A stretch of 64,000 nucleotides of DNA from an uncultured Lachnospiraceae bacterium (GTDB lineage: Bacteria > Bacillota > Clostridia > Lachnospirales > Lachnospiraceae). Below, piece after piece: positions 35,543 to 45,082 of the stretch. Every line of letters begins with the position of its first letter. The first letter of the stretch is position 1. A program made the position numbers and the translations under genes. Location of the stretch: the NCBI GenBank assembly GCA_910578335.1, contig CAJTPU010000007.1:1-64000 (forward strand). Direction: 5' to 3'. The notes below the pieces were generated by a model, which was not told the origin of the DNA, did not search any database, and saw only the letters and a list, made by a program, of their open reading frames with translations.

Positions 35543-35594
35543 AAAAAGATTCTTGGAAGGACGTCTGTGGACGTTTGGAAAAGAATCTTTTTTT
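35543..35594 (+). terminator. Rho-independent terminator of the purine operon
   Basis: AAAAAGATTCTT (35543-35554) pairs with AAGAATCTTTTT (35581-35592), followed by more T. Confidence 0.85.
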
Positions 35595-35667
35595 GTGTGC
35601 GGAAACATATTTATCGGAGCAAAAATACCCTGTTTTTCATTTGTACTCCGTGCCTTCCCGAAGTAAA

Positions 35668-35837
35668 TGAGAATACGTTTACTCTTATAAATGTGAAAAA
35701 AGTATGAAAAGAATACATAATCAACTAATTAATTAACAAAAATTAACTAAAAAAATTGTGCAAAGTGTTTAAAACGCAAAAAATATATTGACTTTTGATG
35801 TGCAGAATGTTATTTTTGCATTAAGAAAACGTTTACC
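35668..35837 (+). promoter_or_regulatory. Promoter and two cre/LacI-like operators of the glycan locus
   Basis: TTGACT (35788-35793) and TATTTT (35811-35816) are 17 bp apart. AAGAAAACGTTTACCC (35823-35837 region) lies right at the inferred start of transcription and fits a cre or LacI-family operator centred on ACGT. A second site, GAGAATACGTTTACTC (35669-35684), lies ~110 bp upstream of the -35. The arrangement predicts repression, with a LacI-family protein or CcpA as candidates. Confidence 0.65.
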
Positions 35838-35890
35838 CAATCCGGACAAAAATTTTTTTAAGCAGGTGCAATATGTTAGAAAGGAAAAGT

Positions 35891-38824
35891 ATGAAAAGAA
35901 ATCGTTTGATTGCATGGATTATGATAGGGGCTTTGACGACCGGTATGACGGGCTGCGGCGCTGCAAAAGATGCCGGCGTTGCATCAAGCCTGCAAATGCA
36001 GGATTGGGAAAGGGGCACGCAGCCGGCGCTATATACGGATTATGAAGTTTATCTTTCCACAGCAGGTACGGCAGGGGAAGCCTCCGCCGTGCTTGAGATA
36101 GCAGCGGCTGATTTTGTGTCTGAGGAAGAATCCGGCGCCTATTTGTCCTCTTATATGGGAGAGGACGGCTGTCTGTACTGGGATACGGCAGGCGGCAGCG
36201 TTACGTGGGAATTCGATGTGGCGGAGGAGGGGCTTTATAACCTTGCGCTTACATATTGCGGTATTTCGGGAAAGAACTATGATATTGTACTGGACGTGCT
36301 GCTGGACGGCGAAATTCCTTTTGAAAACGCAAAAAATGTAAGCTTGCGCAGGTTGTTTCTGGATGAAACCTATTTTGGAATGGCGGATAATGCCTTTGCA
36401 AAAGACGCAAGGGGCGGCGATGTCAGACCTGCTCTGATGGAGCAGTACGAATGGCAGACGGAATGGCTTACGGATTCTGCAACGGTATATCCGGGTCCTT
36501 TGCAGTTTTATCTTACAGAGGGGCGGCATACAGTCACCCTTATGTTGAAAGAGGAAAGTGTGGCGCTTAAAGCATTGCACTTTGGGCATGCGGATAAAGC
36601 GGCGGCTTATGAGGAGGTGCTGCAGGGATGGATGGCGGAAGGCGCTGCGGACAGCAGCGGATACTATGCGGAGTACGAGGCAGAGAAGAGTTATTTAAAA
36701 AACGACATTACTCTTTTTGCTACCTATGATACGGCGAATGTCCACGTGACGCCCTCCAGTGCGAGCGCAGTATATTACAATACCATCGGTAAGAACACCT
36801 GGAAGGAAGTGGGACAGGAAATTACATGGGAGTTTGAAGTGCCGCAGGATGGTTTTTATTACATTGCCTTCAAGGTAAAGCAGAATGAAAAAAGCAATGC
36901 TTACTCTGTCAGGGAGGTAAGTATTGACGGTTCCGTCCTTTGTGAGGAGATGGCAGGACAGAAATTTCCCTACCAGTCAGGCTGGTATGTGAAGGAACTT
37001 ACGGCGGATGGGGAGCCGATAAAGATATATCTGACGGCGGGGCGTCATGTGCTGGGTATGAAAGCGGACATGGACGAAGAGCTGGCGGAGGTGCTGCGGG
37101 GCGTGGAAGCGGTGACAAAGGAGCTTCAGCACTGGTACAGGGAAATTATCAAGGTCACCGGATTTAATGCGGATGACACCAGAATCACCATTGATTTAAA
37201 CCGTGATTTTGATTTGGAAAAGAACATTCCGGGACTGCTGGAAGGACTGCAGGACTGCAAGGAAAGACTGGAATATTATTATAGCGTTTTAGAGGGCATG
37301 GAGGGGCTTTCCGGCGCAGGCGCTTCCACACTGAAAGAGATGGCGGAGACGCTTAAGGATTTTCTGAAGAGACCGGGAAAAATAGCAAAGCGGATTGAAA
37401 CCTTCAGGAGCAATATCAGCAATCTTGCCACATGGAGGATTGACATGCAGGCGCAGCCGCTTACCATGGATAAGTTTATGGTATATTCGCCCGATATGGA
37501 TAAGCCTAAGGTGGGAGGCGGAGCGTGGAAGCAGCTTGTTTACCGCTTTTCCATGTTTCTCAATTCTTTTGCCGGCGAGACAAATGCCATTTCGGGAAGC
37601 GGAGCGGAAGCGGGTGGCGATAAGAAGCTGCGCATCTGGATTAGCACGGCGGATATCACGACCACGGGAGCGTCCTCCGGCAGAGACCAGGCAATCCTTT
37701 TGAAGAAACTGATAGACGAGTCCTTTTCCGTACAGACCGGAGTTCCTGTGGAGGTGAGTCTTGTAAGCGGCTCCGACACACTGGTTCAGGCGGTGCTTGC
37801 AGGCGAGGGACCGGATGTGGCGCTGTTTACCTCAGTGGATACGCCTGTCAATCTGGCAATGAGGGGTGCGCTGTTAGACTTGAGCAGGTATGACGATTTT
37901 GAGGAGGTAATTGGACAGTTTACTCCAAGTGCGGTGACGCCTTTCTGGTATAAGGATGGCTGCTATGCCTTTCCGGAGACGCAGAATTTTAACGTCCTGT
38001 TCTACCGCACGGATATCTATGAAGAGCTTGGGCTTTGCCCGCCTGCCACATGGGATGAATTTTATGAGCAGGTGATTCTTCTGGCAAATGAAAATTATAT
38101 GGTAGGCGTGCCGCAGAACCAGAATATTTTTGAGACCTTTTTGTATCAGCAGGGAGGGCACTTTTACAGCGGGGATATGAGCAGCTCCATGTTTCACACG
38201 GGCGAGGCGCTGTCAGCCTTTGACGGTTGGACGGGTTTATATACCAAATACAGTCTTTCTCTTGTATTTGACTTTTTCAACCGGTTCAGAAGCGGAGAGA
38301 TGGCGCTGGCGATTGAGCCCTACAATCAGGTGAATTATCTGTATTCTGCGGCGCCGGAGCTGAACGGTTTGTGGGATATTGCGGTGATGCCGGGGACTCC
38401 CTGTGAAGATGGCATCAATTATGTGGAAACTTCAACCTCCACCGGGGCGATTGCGTTGGCGGATACGGCGTACCCCGACGAAGCCTATGCATTTTTAAAA
38501 TGGTGGGTGAGCGCGGAAACACAGAGTGATTTCGGCGTGCAGGTAGAGCAGACGCTCGGTGTAGCGGCGCGGTACGGGACAGCCAATCTGGCGGCATTTG
38601 AAAATCTTCCGTGGAACAGCGCGCAGGCGGAGGTCATCCGCAGACAGCGAGAGAATACGGTAGCGGTGGAGCAGATTCCGGGAAGCTATTATATCGCCCG
38701 CAATCTGGCGTTCGCCTTCAGGGGCGTTGTGTACGGCAACAGCAACCTGCGGGAAACGCTGTACAAATACAATATTGAAATCAATAAGGAACTGCAGCGC
38801 AAGCAGAAGGAATTTAACTATTAA
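35891..38824 (+). CDS. Carbohydrate-module/solute-binding fusion lipoprotein
   Basis: A 977-residue lipoprotein (lipobox MTGC, C22). Two beta-sandwich modules of CBM6/35 type lie at about 50-215 and 250-400: each carries an Ala/Tyr-rich EYE- or DYEVY start, then TWEFDVAEEGLYNLAL or TWEFEVPQDGFYYIAF and a ...LTEGRHT or LTAGRHV end. A helical linker (about 400-520) follows. Residues from ~578 on form a complete family 1 solute-binding protein (LRIWISTAD, LAGEGPDVALF, FNVLFYRTDIYEELGL, PATWDEFYEQV). Start at 35891 has AAAGGAAAAG. It is the first gene of the locus, before two CUT1 permeases. Confidence 0.85.
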   Translation: MKRNRLIAWIMIGALTTGMTGCGAAKDAGVASSLQMQDWERGTQPALYTDYEVYLSTAGTAGEASAVLEIAAADFVSEEESGAYLSSYMGEDGCLYWDTAGGSVTWEFDVAEEGLYNLALTYCGISGKNYDIVLDVLLDGEIPFENAKNVSLRRLFLDETYFGMADNAFAKDARGGDVRPALMEQYEWQTEWLTDSATVYPGPLQFYLTEGRHTVTLMLKEESVALKALHFGHADKAAAYEEVLQGWMAEGAADSSGYYAEYEAEKSYLKNDITLFATYDTANVHVTPSSASAVYYNTIGKNTWKEVGQEITWEFEVPQDGFYYIAFKVKQNEKSNAYSVREVSIDGSVLCEEMAGQKFPYQSGWYVKELTADGEPIKIYLTAGRHVLGMKADMDEELAEVLRGVEAVTKELQHWYREIIKVTGFNADDTRITIDLNRDFDLEKNIPGLLEGLQDCKERLEYYYSVLEGMEGLSGAGASTLKEMAETLKDFLKRPGKIAKRIETFRSNISNLATWRIDMQAQPLTMDKFMVYSPDMDKPKVGGGAWKQLVYRFSMFLNSFAGETNAISGSGAEAGGDKKLRIWISTADITTTGASSGRDQAILLKKLIDESFSVQTGVPVEVSLVSGSDTLVQAVLAGEGPDVALFTSVDTPVNLAMRGALLDLSRYDDFEEVIGQFTPSAVTPFWYKDGCYAFPETQNFNVLFYRTDIYEELGLCPPATWDEFYEQVILLANENYMVGVPQNQNIFETFLYQQGGHFYSGDMSSSMFHTGEALSAFDGWTGLYTKYSLSLVFDFFNRFRSGEMALAIEPYNQVNYLYSAAPELNGLWDIAVMPGTPCEDGINYVETSTSTGAIALADTAYPDEAYAFLKWWVSAETQSDFGVQVEQTLGVAARYGTANLAAFENLPWNSAQAEVIRRQRENTVAVEQIPGSYYIARNLAFAFRGVVYGNSNLRETLYKYNIEINKELQRKQKEFNY

Positions 38825-38846
38825 GACAGAGAGGCAGCGGGTATCT

Positions 38847-39758
38847 ATGAGCGGAAAAAAAACAAAAAAAGGCAGCATAAGAAAATGGTTTCGGTCACAG
38901 GGCTCCAGCCTGATATTTCTGGCGCCTTTTACGATTCTGTTTGTCTTGTTTACCATCTTGCCGATTGCGGCAGCAATCGTGCTGAGCTTTACGTATTTTA
39001 ATATGCTGAGCGCGCCTACGTTTGTCGGCTTTGACAATTATATCAGAATGTTTTTTGACGACGACGTGTTTCTGATTGCGTTAAAGAATACTGCCATTTT
39101 CGCCATGATAACGGGTCCTATCAGCTATATCCTGAGTTTTATGGTGGCGTGGCTGATTAATGAGTTCAATCGTTTTGTGAGAACCGTGCTGACGCTGGTA
39201 TTCTATCTGCCGTCATTGGCGGGCAACGTATATTTTGTCTGGACTTACATTTTTTCCGGCGACAGCTACGGTCTGCTCAATAATCTGCTGACAAAGTTCG
39301 GCATTACGGACGACGCTATACAGTGGCTGACGGATACGAAATACATGATGGTAGTGGTGATTGTGGTAATTCTGTGGCTGTCTTTGGGAACGGGCTTTTT
39401 ATCCTTTGTAGCAGGTTTGCAGTCCATGGACAGGGAGCTTTTTGAGGCGGCGGCAATCGACGGTGTAAAAAACCGGTTTGCGGAGCTTTGGTACGTAACG
39501 CTTCCCCAGATGGGCCCTCAGCTTCTGTTTGGCGCAGTTATGCAGATATCGACCTCTTTTGCGGTCGGCTACGAATGCATGAACCTGACGGGCTTTCCCA
39601 GCACAGATTATGCGACGCATACGATGGTGCTTCACATACTGGACTTTGGACAGGTCAGGTTTGAGATGGGCTATGCCTGCGCGGTAGCGGTATTCTTGTT
39701 TGCCATGATGCTCATCATGTGGAAAGCAGTCAACAAGCTTTTGTCAAAGTGGTCGTAA
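38847..39758 (+). CDS. CUT1 sugar ABC permease (MalF-type)
   Basis: A 303-residue membrane protein with six hydrophobic segments (first at SLIFLAPFTILFVLFTILPI). The EAA loop reads FEAAAIDGVKNRFAELWYVTLPQM, where the ATPase docks. It pairs with the permease at 39777 and receives sugar from the upstream fusion lipoprotein. No ATPase is encoded nearby, so a shared MsmK-type ATPase is expected. The ATG at 38847 was chosen over longer frames because those run into the preceding gene. Confidence 0.92.
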   Translation: MSGKKTKKGSIRKWFRSQGSSLIFLAPFTILFVLFTILPIAAAIVLSFTYFNMLSAPTFVGFDNYIRMFFDDDVFLIALKNTAIFAMITGPISYILSFMVAWLINEFNRFVRTVLTLVFYLPSLAGNVYFVWTYIFSGDSYGLLNNLLTKFGITDDAIQWLTDTKYMMVVVIVVILWLSLGTGFLSFVAGLQSMDRELFEAAAIDGVKNRFAELWYVTLPQMGPQLLFGAVMQISTSFAVGYECMNLTGFPSTDYATHTMVLHILDFGQVRFEMGYACAVAVFLFAMMLIMWKAVNKLLSKWS

Positions 39759-39776
39759 GGAAAGGGGCAGACACAA

Positions 39777-40643
39777 ATGAAAAGAATTCGGAGAAGTAAA
39801 AGAAAAACCCTGAGCCGTTCCAAGGCAGGTACATTTTTCATATTTGCGTTTCTCGCCGTGGCGGGCGCGTTTATGCTGCTTCCCATCATTTATGTGTTGG
39901 TGACGGCGTTTAAGCCCTTGAACGAAATACTGGCGTATCCGCCAAAGTTTTTTGTCAGGAATCCCACATGGGCAAATTTCAGCGATTTGATAGAGATTAC
40001 GCAGGAAACGTGGATTCCCTTTGAGCGTTCGTTGTTTAACAGCCTGTTTATTGCGGTGGCGGGCACGGCGGCATATATCATCATTGCTTCCATGGCGGCG
40101 TATCCTCTGGCGAAGAATAAGAGCCGGTACATAGGCGTCTACTATCAGATTGTGGTGCTGGCAATCCTGTTTCGCCCGGAGGTGACGAGGACGCCTTTGT
40201 ACATCATCATCAGCAAGCTGGGTCTTATCAATACCTACTGGTCCCTGATTTTGCCGGTTATGGCGGGAAGCTTTGGCGTTTTCCTGATGCGGCAGTTTAT
40301 GATTACGGTGCCAAATGAGATGCTGGAGGCGGCGCGGGTGGATGGCGCCAGTGATTTTGTCTGCTTCTGGAAGCTTATTATGCCGCTGGTGCGCCCCGCG
40401 TGGATGACGTTGACGATTTTCACCTTTAAGGACCTTTGGAATACGGGAGAATCACAGTATATCTATGAAGAAGCGCTGAAAACCTTGACGGCGGTTATGC
40501 AGTCCATCTCCTCGGCGGGCATTGCGAGAGCCGGAGCGGGCGCGGCGGTGGCGCTAATTATGATGATACCGCCTGTGACTGTCTTTGTTATTTCACAGTC
40601 CTCAGTAATGGAAACCATGTCCCAGACCGGTATCAAAGGCTAG
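39777..40643 (+). CDS. CUT1 sugar ABC permease (MalG-type)
   Basis: A 288-residue membrane protein with six hydrophobic segments and the EAA loop EMLEAARVDGASDFVCFWKL. The N-terminal region (FLAVAGAFMLLPIIYVLVTA) is typical of MalG/LacG proteins. AAGGGG precedes the ATG. It forms importer 1 together with 38847-39758. Confidence 0.92.
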   Translation: MKRIRRSKRKTLSRSKAGTFFIFAFLAVAGAFMLLPIIYVLVTAFKPLNEILAYPPKFFVRNPTWANFSDLIEITQETWIPFERSLFNSLFIAVAGTAAYIIIASMAAYPLAKNKSRYIGVYYQIVVLAILFRPEVTRTPLYIIISKLGLINTYWSLILPVMAGSFGVFLMRQFMITVPNEMLEAARVDGASDFVCFWKLIMPLVRPAWMTLTIFTFKDLWNTGESQYIYEEALKTLTAVMQSISSAGIARAGAGAAVALIMMIPPVTVFVISQSSVMETMSQTGIKG

Positions 40644-40664
40644 GAAATTATGCGGAGAAAAGAT

Positions 40665-42092
40665 ATGAGAAAAAACGGAAAACGATTTATTTCGATACTG
40701 TGCGGTATGATTTTTTTACTGTCCCCCATGGCGGTGCGGGCGGCGGAAGCGCCGTATCAAACTTATACAATAGATAAATGGGGCAATGCGACGCCGGCTC
40801 CGGACGGCTATCTGCCGACGCGGAGCATCGGGGGCGCACAGCTTGGGCTGGGTGATTTCAAGGACGCTTCCGACATGTTTTATTGTGCGGAGTATGGCGA
40901 GCTCTATATTGTGGATTCCGGAAACCAGCGGATTGTGGTGCTTGATAAAAACCTGCAGGCAGTGAAATGCTGGGAGAGCCTTACCCTGCAGGATGGCAGC
41001 GACTATAGCTTTGTGAATCCGCAGGGAATCTATGCCGCAGGCGAGAAGGTTTATATTGCGGAAATGGGCAGGCAGGAGGTTGTGGTCTGTGACAGGGAAG
41101 GGCAGGTAAGCAATATATTCGGCGCGCCGGTATCCTCCCTGCTGCCGGACAATTTTAACTATCAGCCGCACAAGGTGGTGGTGGATGCGACAGGCAGGAT
41201 TTATGTGTTGAGCAAGGGTGTTTATCAGGGAATTGTCTATTTGGAGCAGGACGGTTCATTTATTAAGTTTTTTGGGGCGAATGAAGTGGAAATGACGCTG
41301 AAGCGCAGAGTCCAGAAGGTATGGAAAAGTATTCTGAGCGACAAGGCGGCGGCAACCATGCAGGCATTTAACCCTATTGAGTACGGCAATCTCTTTCTGG
41401 GCGCAGACGGTTATATTTATGCTACGGCAGCAGGCAGCGAAAGCAGGGGAGAAAGCACCAACGTACTGACAAAAATAAATCCCCTCGGTATCGATACGCT
41501 CCCTTTTAAAAGCAGGCTATCGATACTTTACGGGGATGTCACAGTAGATGAAAGCGGTGTGATAACGCTGATAGAGGCCAATGAGGGGACTATCTATCAG
41601 ATGGATGAAAACGGAAAGCTAATGTTTACCTTTGGCGGTCTGGGTAATCAGGTGGGGCTCTTCAAAAAGCCGGTATCCATGGTGCAGATAGAAGAAAAAA
41701 TATATGTGTTGGATGCGGATAAAAACACCATCACGGAGTTTGAACTGACACAGTTCGGAAAGCTTGTGCGGACGGCAATCAATTTGTACAACGAGGGTCT
41801 TTATGAGGAGAGCATAGAGCCGTGGCAGGAGGTGGTACGGCGCAATTCCAATTACCTGCTTGCCTATACCGGTCTGGGGAAAGCATATTATCAGCTTGGC
41901 GAGTATGACAGGGCGATGTACTATTACCGGCTGGCAAACGACAGGGCAAATTATTCAGACGCCTATAAGGAGGCATCCCTGCAAAGGATGCGGGATTCCT
42001 TTGGCACAATCGTGCTGGCAGCGGTACTGATAGCGGCAGCAGCGGTGGTATTTGCAAAGCATCGGAAAAAACGGAAAGGAGCAAACGCATGA
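40665..42092 (+). CDS. Secreted NHL-propeller/TPR protein with membrane anchor
   Basis: A 475-residue protein with a signal peptide (FISILCGMIFLLSPMAVRAA), NHL-type beta-propeller repeats (for example ELYIVDSGNQRIVVLDKN, KVYIAEMGRQEVVVCDRE, KIYVLDADKNTITEF), a short TPR segment (LAYTGLGKAYYQLGEYDRAM) and a C-terminal membrane helix (FGTIVLAAVLIAAAAVVF) with a basic end. The propeller is therefore outside the cell. The start at 40665 has GGAG 7 bases upstream; 40650 is an alternative. It ends on ATGA with the YIP1 gene. Confidence 0.8.
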   Translation: MRKNGKRFISILCGMIFLLSPMAVRAAEAPYQTYTIDKWGNATPAPDGYLPTRSIGGAQLGLGDFKDASDMFYCAEYGELYIVDSGNQRIVVLDKNLQAVKCWESLTLQDGSDYSFVNPQGIYAAGEKVYIAEMGRQEVVVCDREGQVSNIFGAPVSSLLPDNFNYQPHKVVVDATGRIYVLSKGVYQGIVYLEQDGSFIKFFGANEVEMTLKRRVQKVWKSILSDKAAATMQAFNPIEYGNLFLGADGYIYATAAGSESRGESTNVLTKINPLGIDTLPFKSRLSILYGDVTVDESGVITLIEANEGTIYQMDENGKLMFTFGGLGNQVGLFKKPVSMVQIEEKIYVLDADKNTITEFELTQFGKLVRTAINLYNEGLYEESIEPWQEVVRRNSNYLLAYTGLGKAYYQLGEYDRAMYYYRLANDRANYSDAYKEASLQRMRDSFGTIVLAAVLIAAAAVVFAKHRKKRKGANA

Positions 42093-42715
42093 ATAAGCTG
42101 AAGGAGGGCTTTAAGCAGTGCCAATATACCATGTTTCATCCGGTCAACGGCTTTGACAGGGTGAAATGGAACAATGAGGGAAGCCTGCCCGTCTGCTGTA
42201 TCATTCTGGCAGCCTTCTTTCTGGTGAATGTGTTTGACGAGGTGCTCACGGGTTTTATCTTTAACACGACAAATCCCGACAAGATTTCAGTGCCGTCCAT
42301 TTTTCTCATTACCATGGGAGGCTTTGCTATCTGCTATGTGGCAAACTGGGCGGTGAGCTCGCTTATGTTTACGGAGGGAAAGAGCCGTCACATTTTTATC
42401 ATGCTTACCTATACGCTGGTTCCTTACACGGTGTTTGAACTGATTTATATCATAGCGACGAACTTTGTAAACAACGAGATGAATGCATTTCTGGAGGCAA
42501 TCCGCTTTATCGGGCTTTTGTGGAGCTTTTTGATTCTGCTTTTAGGAGAGTACTACGTACATCAGCTTACTTTTTTACAGGTGGTTTTAAACCTTTTTCT
42601 GACAGCGGCTGGCATTGTGGTAATTTTGTTTTTGCTGCTGTTGGGGTACAGTCTGGTACAGCAGATATACGTGTTTTTGGTGACAATATACAACGAAATT
42701 GCCTTTCGGCTTTGA
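42089..42715 (+). CDS. YIP1-family membrane protein
   Basis: A 208-residue protein with about five hydrophobic segments (for example ILAAFFLVNVFDEVLTGFIF, IFLITMGGFAICYVANWAV, TLVPYTVFELIYIIATNFV, GLLWSFLILLLGEYYV). The pattern HPVNGFDRVKWNNEGS and FIMLTYTLVPYTVFEL fits bacterial YIP1 proteins encoded in sugar-transport clusters. It overlaps the preceding gene by 4 bp. Its role is unknown; it probably sits in the membrane with the NHL/TPR and DUF5696-like proteins. Confidence 0.8.
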   Translation: MNKLKEGFKQCQYTMFHPVNGFDRVKWNNEGSLPVCCIILAAFFLVNVFDEVLTGFIFNTTNPDKISVPSIFLITMGGFAICYVANWAVSSLMFTEGKSRHIFIMLTYTLVPYTVFELIYIIATNFVNNEMNAFLEAIRFIGLLWSFLILLLGEYYVHQLTFLQVVLNLFLTAAGIVVILFLLLLGYSLVQQIYVFLVTIYNEIAFRL

Positions 42716-42754
42716 TGGAAGAAGGCGTGTCAGGGCACGCAGATGGGAGCAAGG

Positions 42755-45082
42755 ATGAAAAAAATAGAAAAGATATTCTGCCTGCTGCTTTCAGGCATTC
42801 TGCTAACAACGGCAGGCTGCGGACAGCAAAATAGGACGTCTGTTCCGGATGCCTTTGATGAAGAAGAGGCAATCGATTATACGGAAGGGTTTTTACCCGC
42901 GGCGTCGGCGGAAGGACTGGTTAAAATCGACGAAAATGCACGCTTTATTCTGTATGCGGATTTGAGCAGCGGGGAGATGGCTGTAGAGGACAAACAGGAA
43001 GGGCGCACATGGTATTCCAACCCTGTGGATAAGCGGGAAGACGGGCTTGCCAGCGGGTTTAACAAAAACGCGCTTCTCTCCGTGGTGACGGTGAAATACA
43101 GCACGGAGCGCAGCGTGTCCATGTCATGCGGCGGCTATATGTCAAGCGTTGCAAAGGATGGGATGACATACCGCATGGAGGAGGACGGCTCCATCATCTT
43201 TCTCTTTGATTTTCCCAATGAGGAATTTCGGATTCCGGTGCGGTATGCGCTCAGGGAGGATGGGTTTAGCGCGAGGATTCTGGCGGATGGCATTTTAGAA
43301 TATGGCACAAATAAGATTGACAGCATAGATTTTCTGCCCTTTTTTGGCGCAGGCGGCAGGGAGGCGGAGGGGTATATGCTGGTGCCGGACGGCAGCGGCG
43401 CCCTGATTTATTATAACAACGCAAAGACGGCGGCGAATACGTATCAAAAGACGCTCTACGGTTTTGACAATGGTACAAGCGACAAGCAGGCTGCCGAAAC
43501 CACTATCACACTCTCGCAAAACCAGTATCTTCCCCTGTTTGGCGTACATCAGAACGATGGCGGCTTTCTGGCGATTATCACCGGAGGGGATGGCAGGGGG
43601 GCAGTCAATGCTGATGTGGCAGGGAAATATACCCTGTATAACACGGTCTGGAGCACATACTCCTACAGATTGACCGGAACGGTGATACAGGTGCAGAAGG
43701 ACGGTACACAAAAGGCGGTGGGTATCGGGGAGAAATCGCCGGAGACCTGGCAGGATTTTGAGGTAAGCTACCTGTTTTTAGAGGATGGCAGGGCTGAATA
43801 TGCAGATATGGCGGCGTGCTACAGGGAGTACCTGATTGCGGGGAGCGGTCTTGTAAAGCGCACGGAGGAGTTGGAAAGCATCCCGCTTTATCTGGAGCTT
43901 TACGGTTACATTGAAAAGACAAAGTCCTTTTTGGGAATTCCGAGGGAGACGAAAATTGCTATGACAACCGTAGCGGATGCCGAGGAAATTCTGGATGCGG
44001 CGGCAGCGGAGGGGATAGAAAATATTGTCCTTAAGTACAATTACTGGATGAGTAACAGTTATTACGGAAAAATTCCCACACATGCCAAAGCAGAGAAGAA
44101 GGTAGGGAGCAGAAAGGCGTTTTTAGCGCTGCAGGAGCGGCTTGCGCAGAATGGCGGCGGTCTGTATCTGTCGGCGGATTTGATGAATGTGTATAAGCTG
44201 GGAAGAGGGGTAAGCCGGTACCGCGATGTGCTGCAGTCGGTGGCAAATACGGCACAGAGGCAGTACGAGTACAGGCTGAATATAGCGACAGTTGACAGCC
44301 GCTATGATTCTTGGTATCTGCTAAGACCGGCGGCGCTGCCCGCATTTTATGCGCGCCTTGCGGAGAATATGATAAAGCAGGGATATGGCAATCTGGCATT
44401 GGATTCCATCGGTCAGATGTGTTATTCGGAGCTGGGAAGAGGCGGTATGGGGCGCACACAGGCGGCAAGAGTGATTGCAGAGACGGTAAGGGAAGCGGGT
44501 GAAAGTATGGATAATCTGCTGCTGACCGGTGCAAACGTGTATGCTGCGGTGTATGCAAGCCATATTTTACAGACGCCGGCAAAAAGCAGCGGCTACGATA
44601 TAGAGGATGTAAGCATTCCTTTTTACCAGATGGTATTCCACGGTTATATTTCCTATTCGCTTGGCGCCTCCAATTTGACGAGCAATCCGGCGAATATGAC
44701 GCTTACCTGTATGGAATACGGCGCATATCCTCTGTACGCGCTGGTGGGAGAGAATGTAGATGAGCTGATTGGCTCCAGAACGGACGAGCTGTATTCGGCG
44801 GATTACCGTGACTGGATATCCTATATGGGACTGCAGTATGAGGAGTTAAATAAAGTGCTTAGCGGTGTGCAGACGAGTATCATAACGGGACATACAATTT
44901 TGTCCGAGGAGGTAAGGAAGGTAACCTACGAAAACGGCAGCATCATCTACGTTAATTACGGTAGTGACGCTGCAGTGGCGGACGGTTTTCAGATTCCGGC
45001 AGAGGGCTATTGTCTGGTGCAGGACGGCAGGGTTGTGGTATCGGGAGTTGCGACAGCGTATGCGGAAGGGAGTGGATATTGA
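42755..45082 (+). CDS. Large lipoprotein, DUF5696-like
   Basis: A 775-residue lipoprotein with lipobox TAGC (C22). The N-terminal half is beta-rich (WYSNPVDKRED, YMLVPDGSGALIYYNN); the C-terminal half looks like a TIM barrel (ESIPLYLELYGYI, NIVLKYNYWMSNSYYGK, LYLSADLMNVYK, LALDSIGQMCYSE). It matches my recollection of DUF5696, found beside YIP1 and CUT1 genes; I cannot name a substrate, but a glycosidase role outside the membrane is plausible. The ATG at 42755 has GGGAG 5 bases upstream. The stop overlaps the next ATG (TGATG). Confidence 0.75.
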   Translation: MKKIEKIFCLLLSGILLTTAGCGQQNRTSVPDAFDEEEAIDYTEGFLPAASAEGLVKIDENARFILYADLSSGEMAVEDKQEGRTWYSNPVDKREDGLASGFNKNALLSVVTVKYSTERSVSMSCGGYMSSVAKDGMTYRMEEDGSIIFLFDFPNEEFRIPVRYALREDGFSARILADGILEYGTNKIDSIDFLPFFGAGGREAEGYMLVPDGSGALIYYNNAKTAANTYQKTLYGFDNGTSDKQAAETTITLSQNQYLPLFGVHQNDGGFLAIITGGDGRGAVNADVAGKYTLYNTVWSTYSYRLTGTVIQVQKDGTQKAVGIGEKSPETWQDFEVSYLFLEDGRAEYADMAACYREYLIAGSGLVKRTEELESIPLYLELYGYIEKTKSFLGIPRETKIAMTTVADAEEILDAAAAEGIENIVLKYNYWMSNSYYGKIPTHAKAEKKVGSRKAFLALQERLAQNGGGLYLSADLMNVYKLGRGVSRYRDVLQSVANTAQRQYEYRLNIATVDSRYDSWYLLRPAALPAFYARLAENMIKQGYGNLALDSIGQMCYSELGRGGMGRTQAARVIAETVREAGESMDNLLLTGANVYAAVYASHILQTPAKSSGYDIEDVSIPFYQMVFHGYISYSLGASNLTSNPANMTLTCMEYGAYPLYALVGENVDELIGSRTDELYSADYRDWISYMGLQYEELNKVLSGVQTSIITGHTILSEEVRKVTYENGSIIYVNYGSDAAVADGFQIPAEGYCLVQDGRVVVSGVATAYAEGSGY

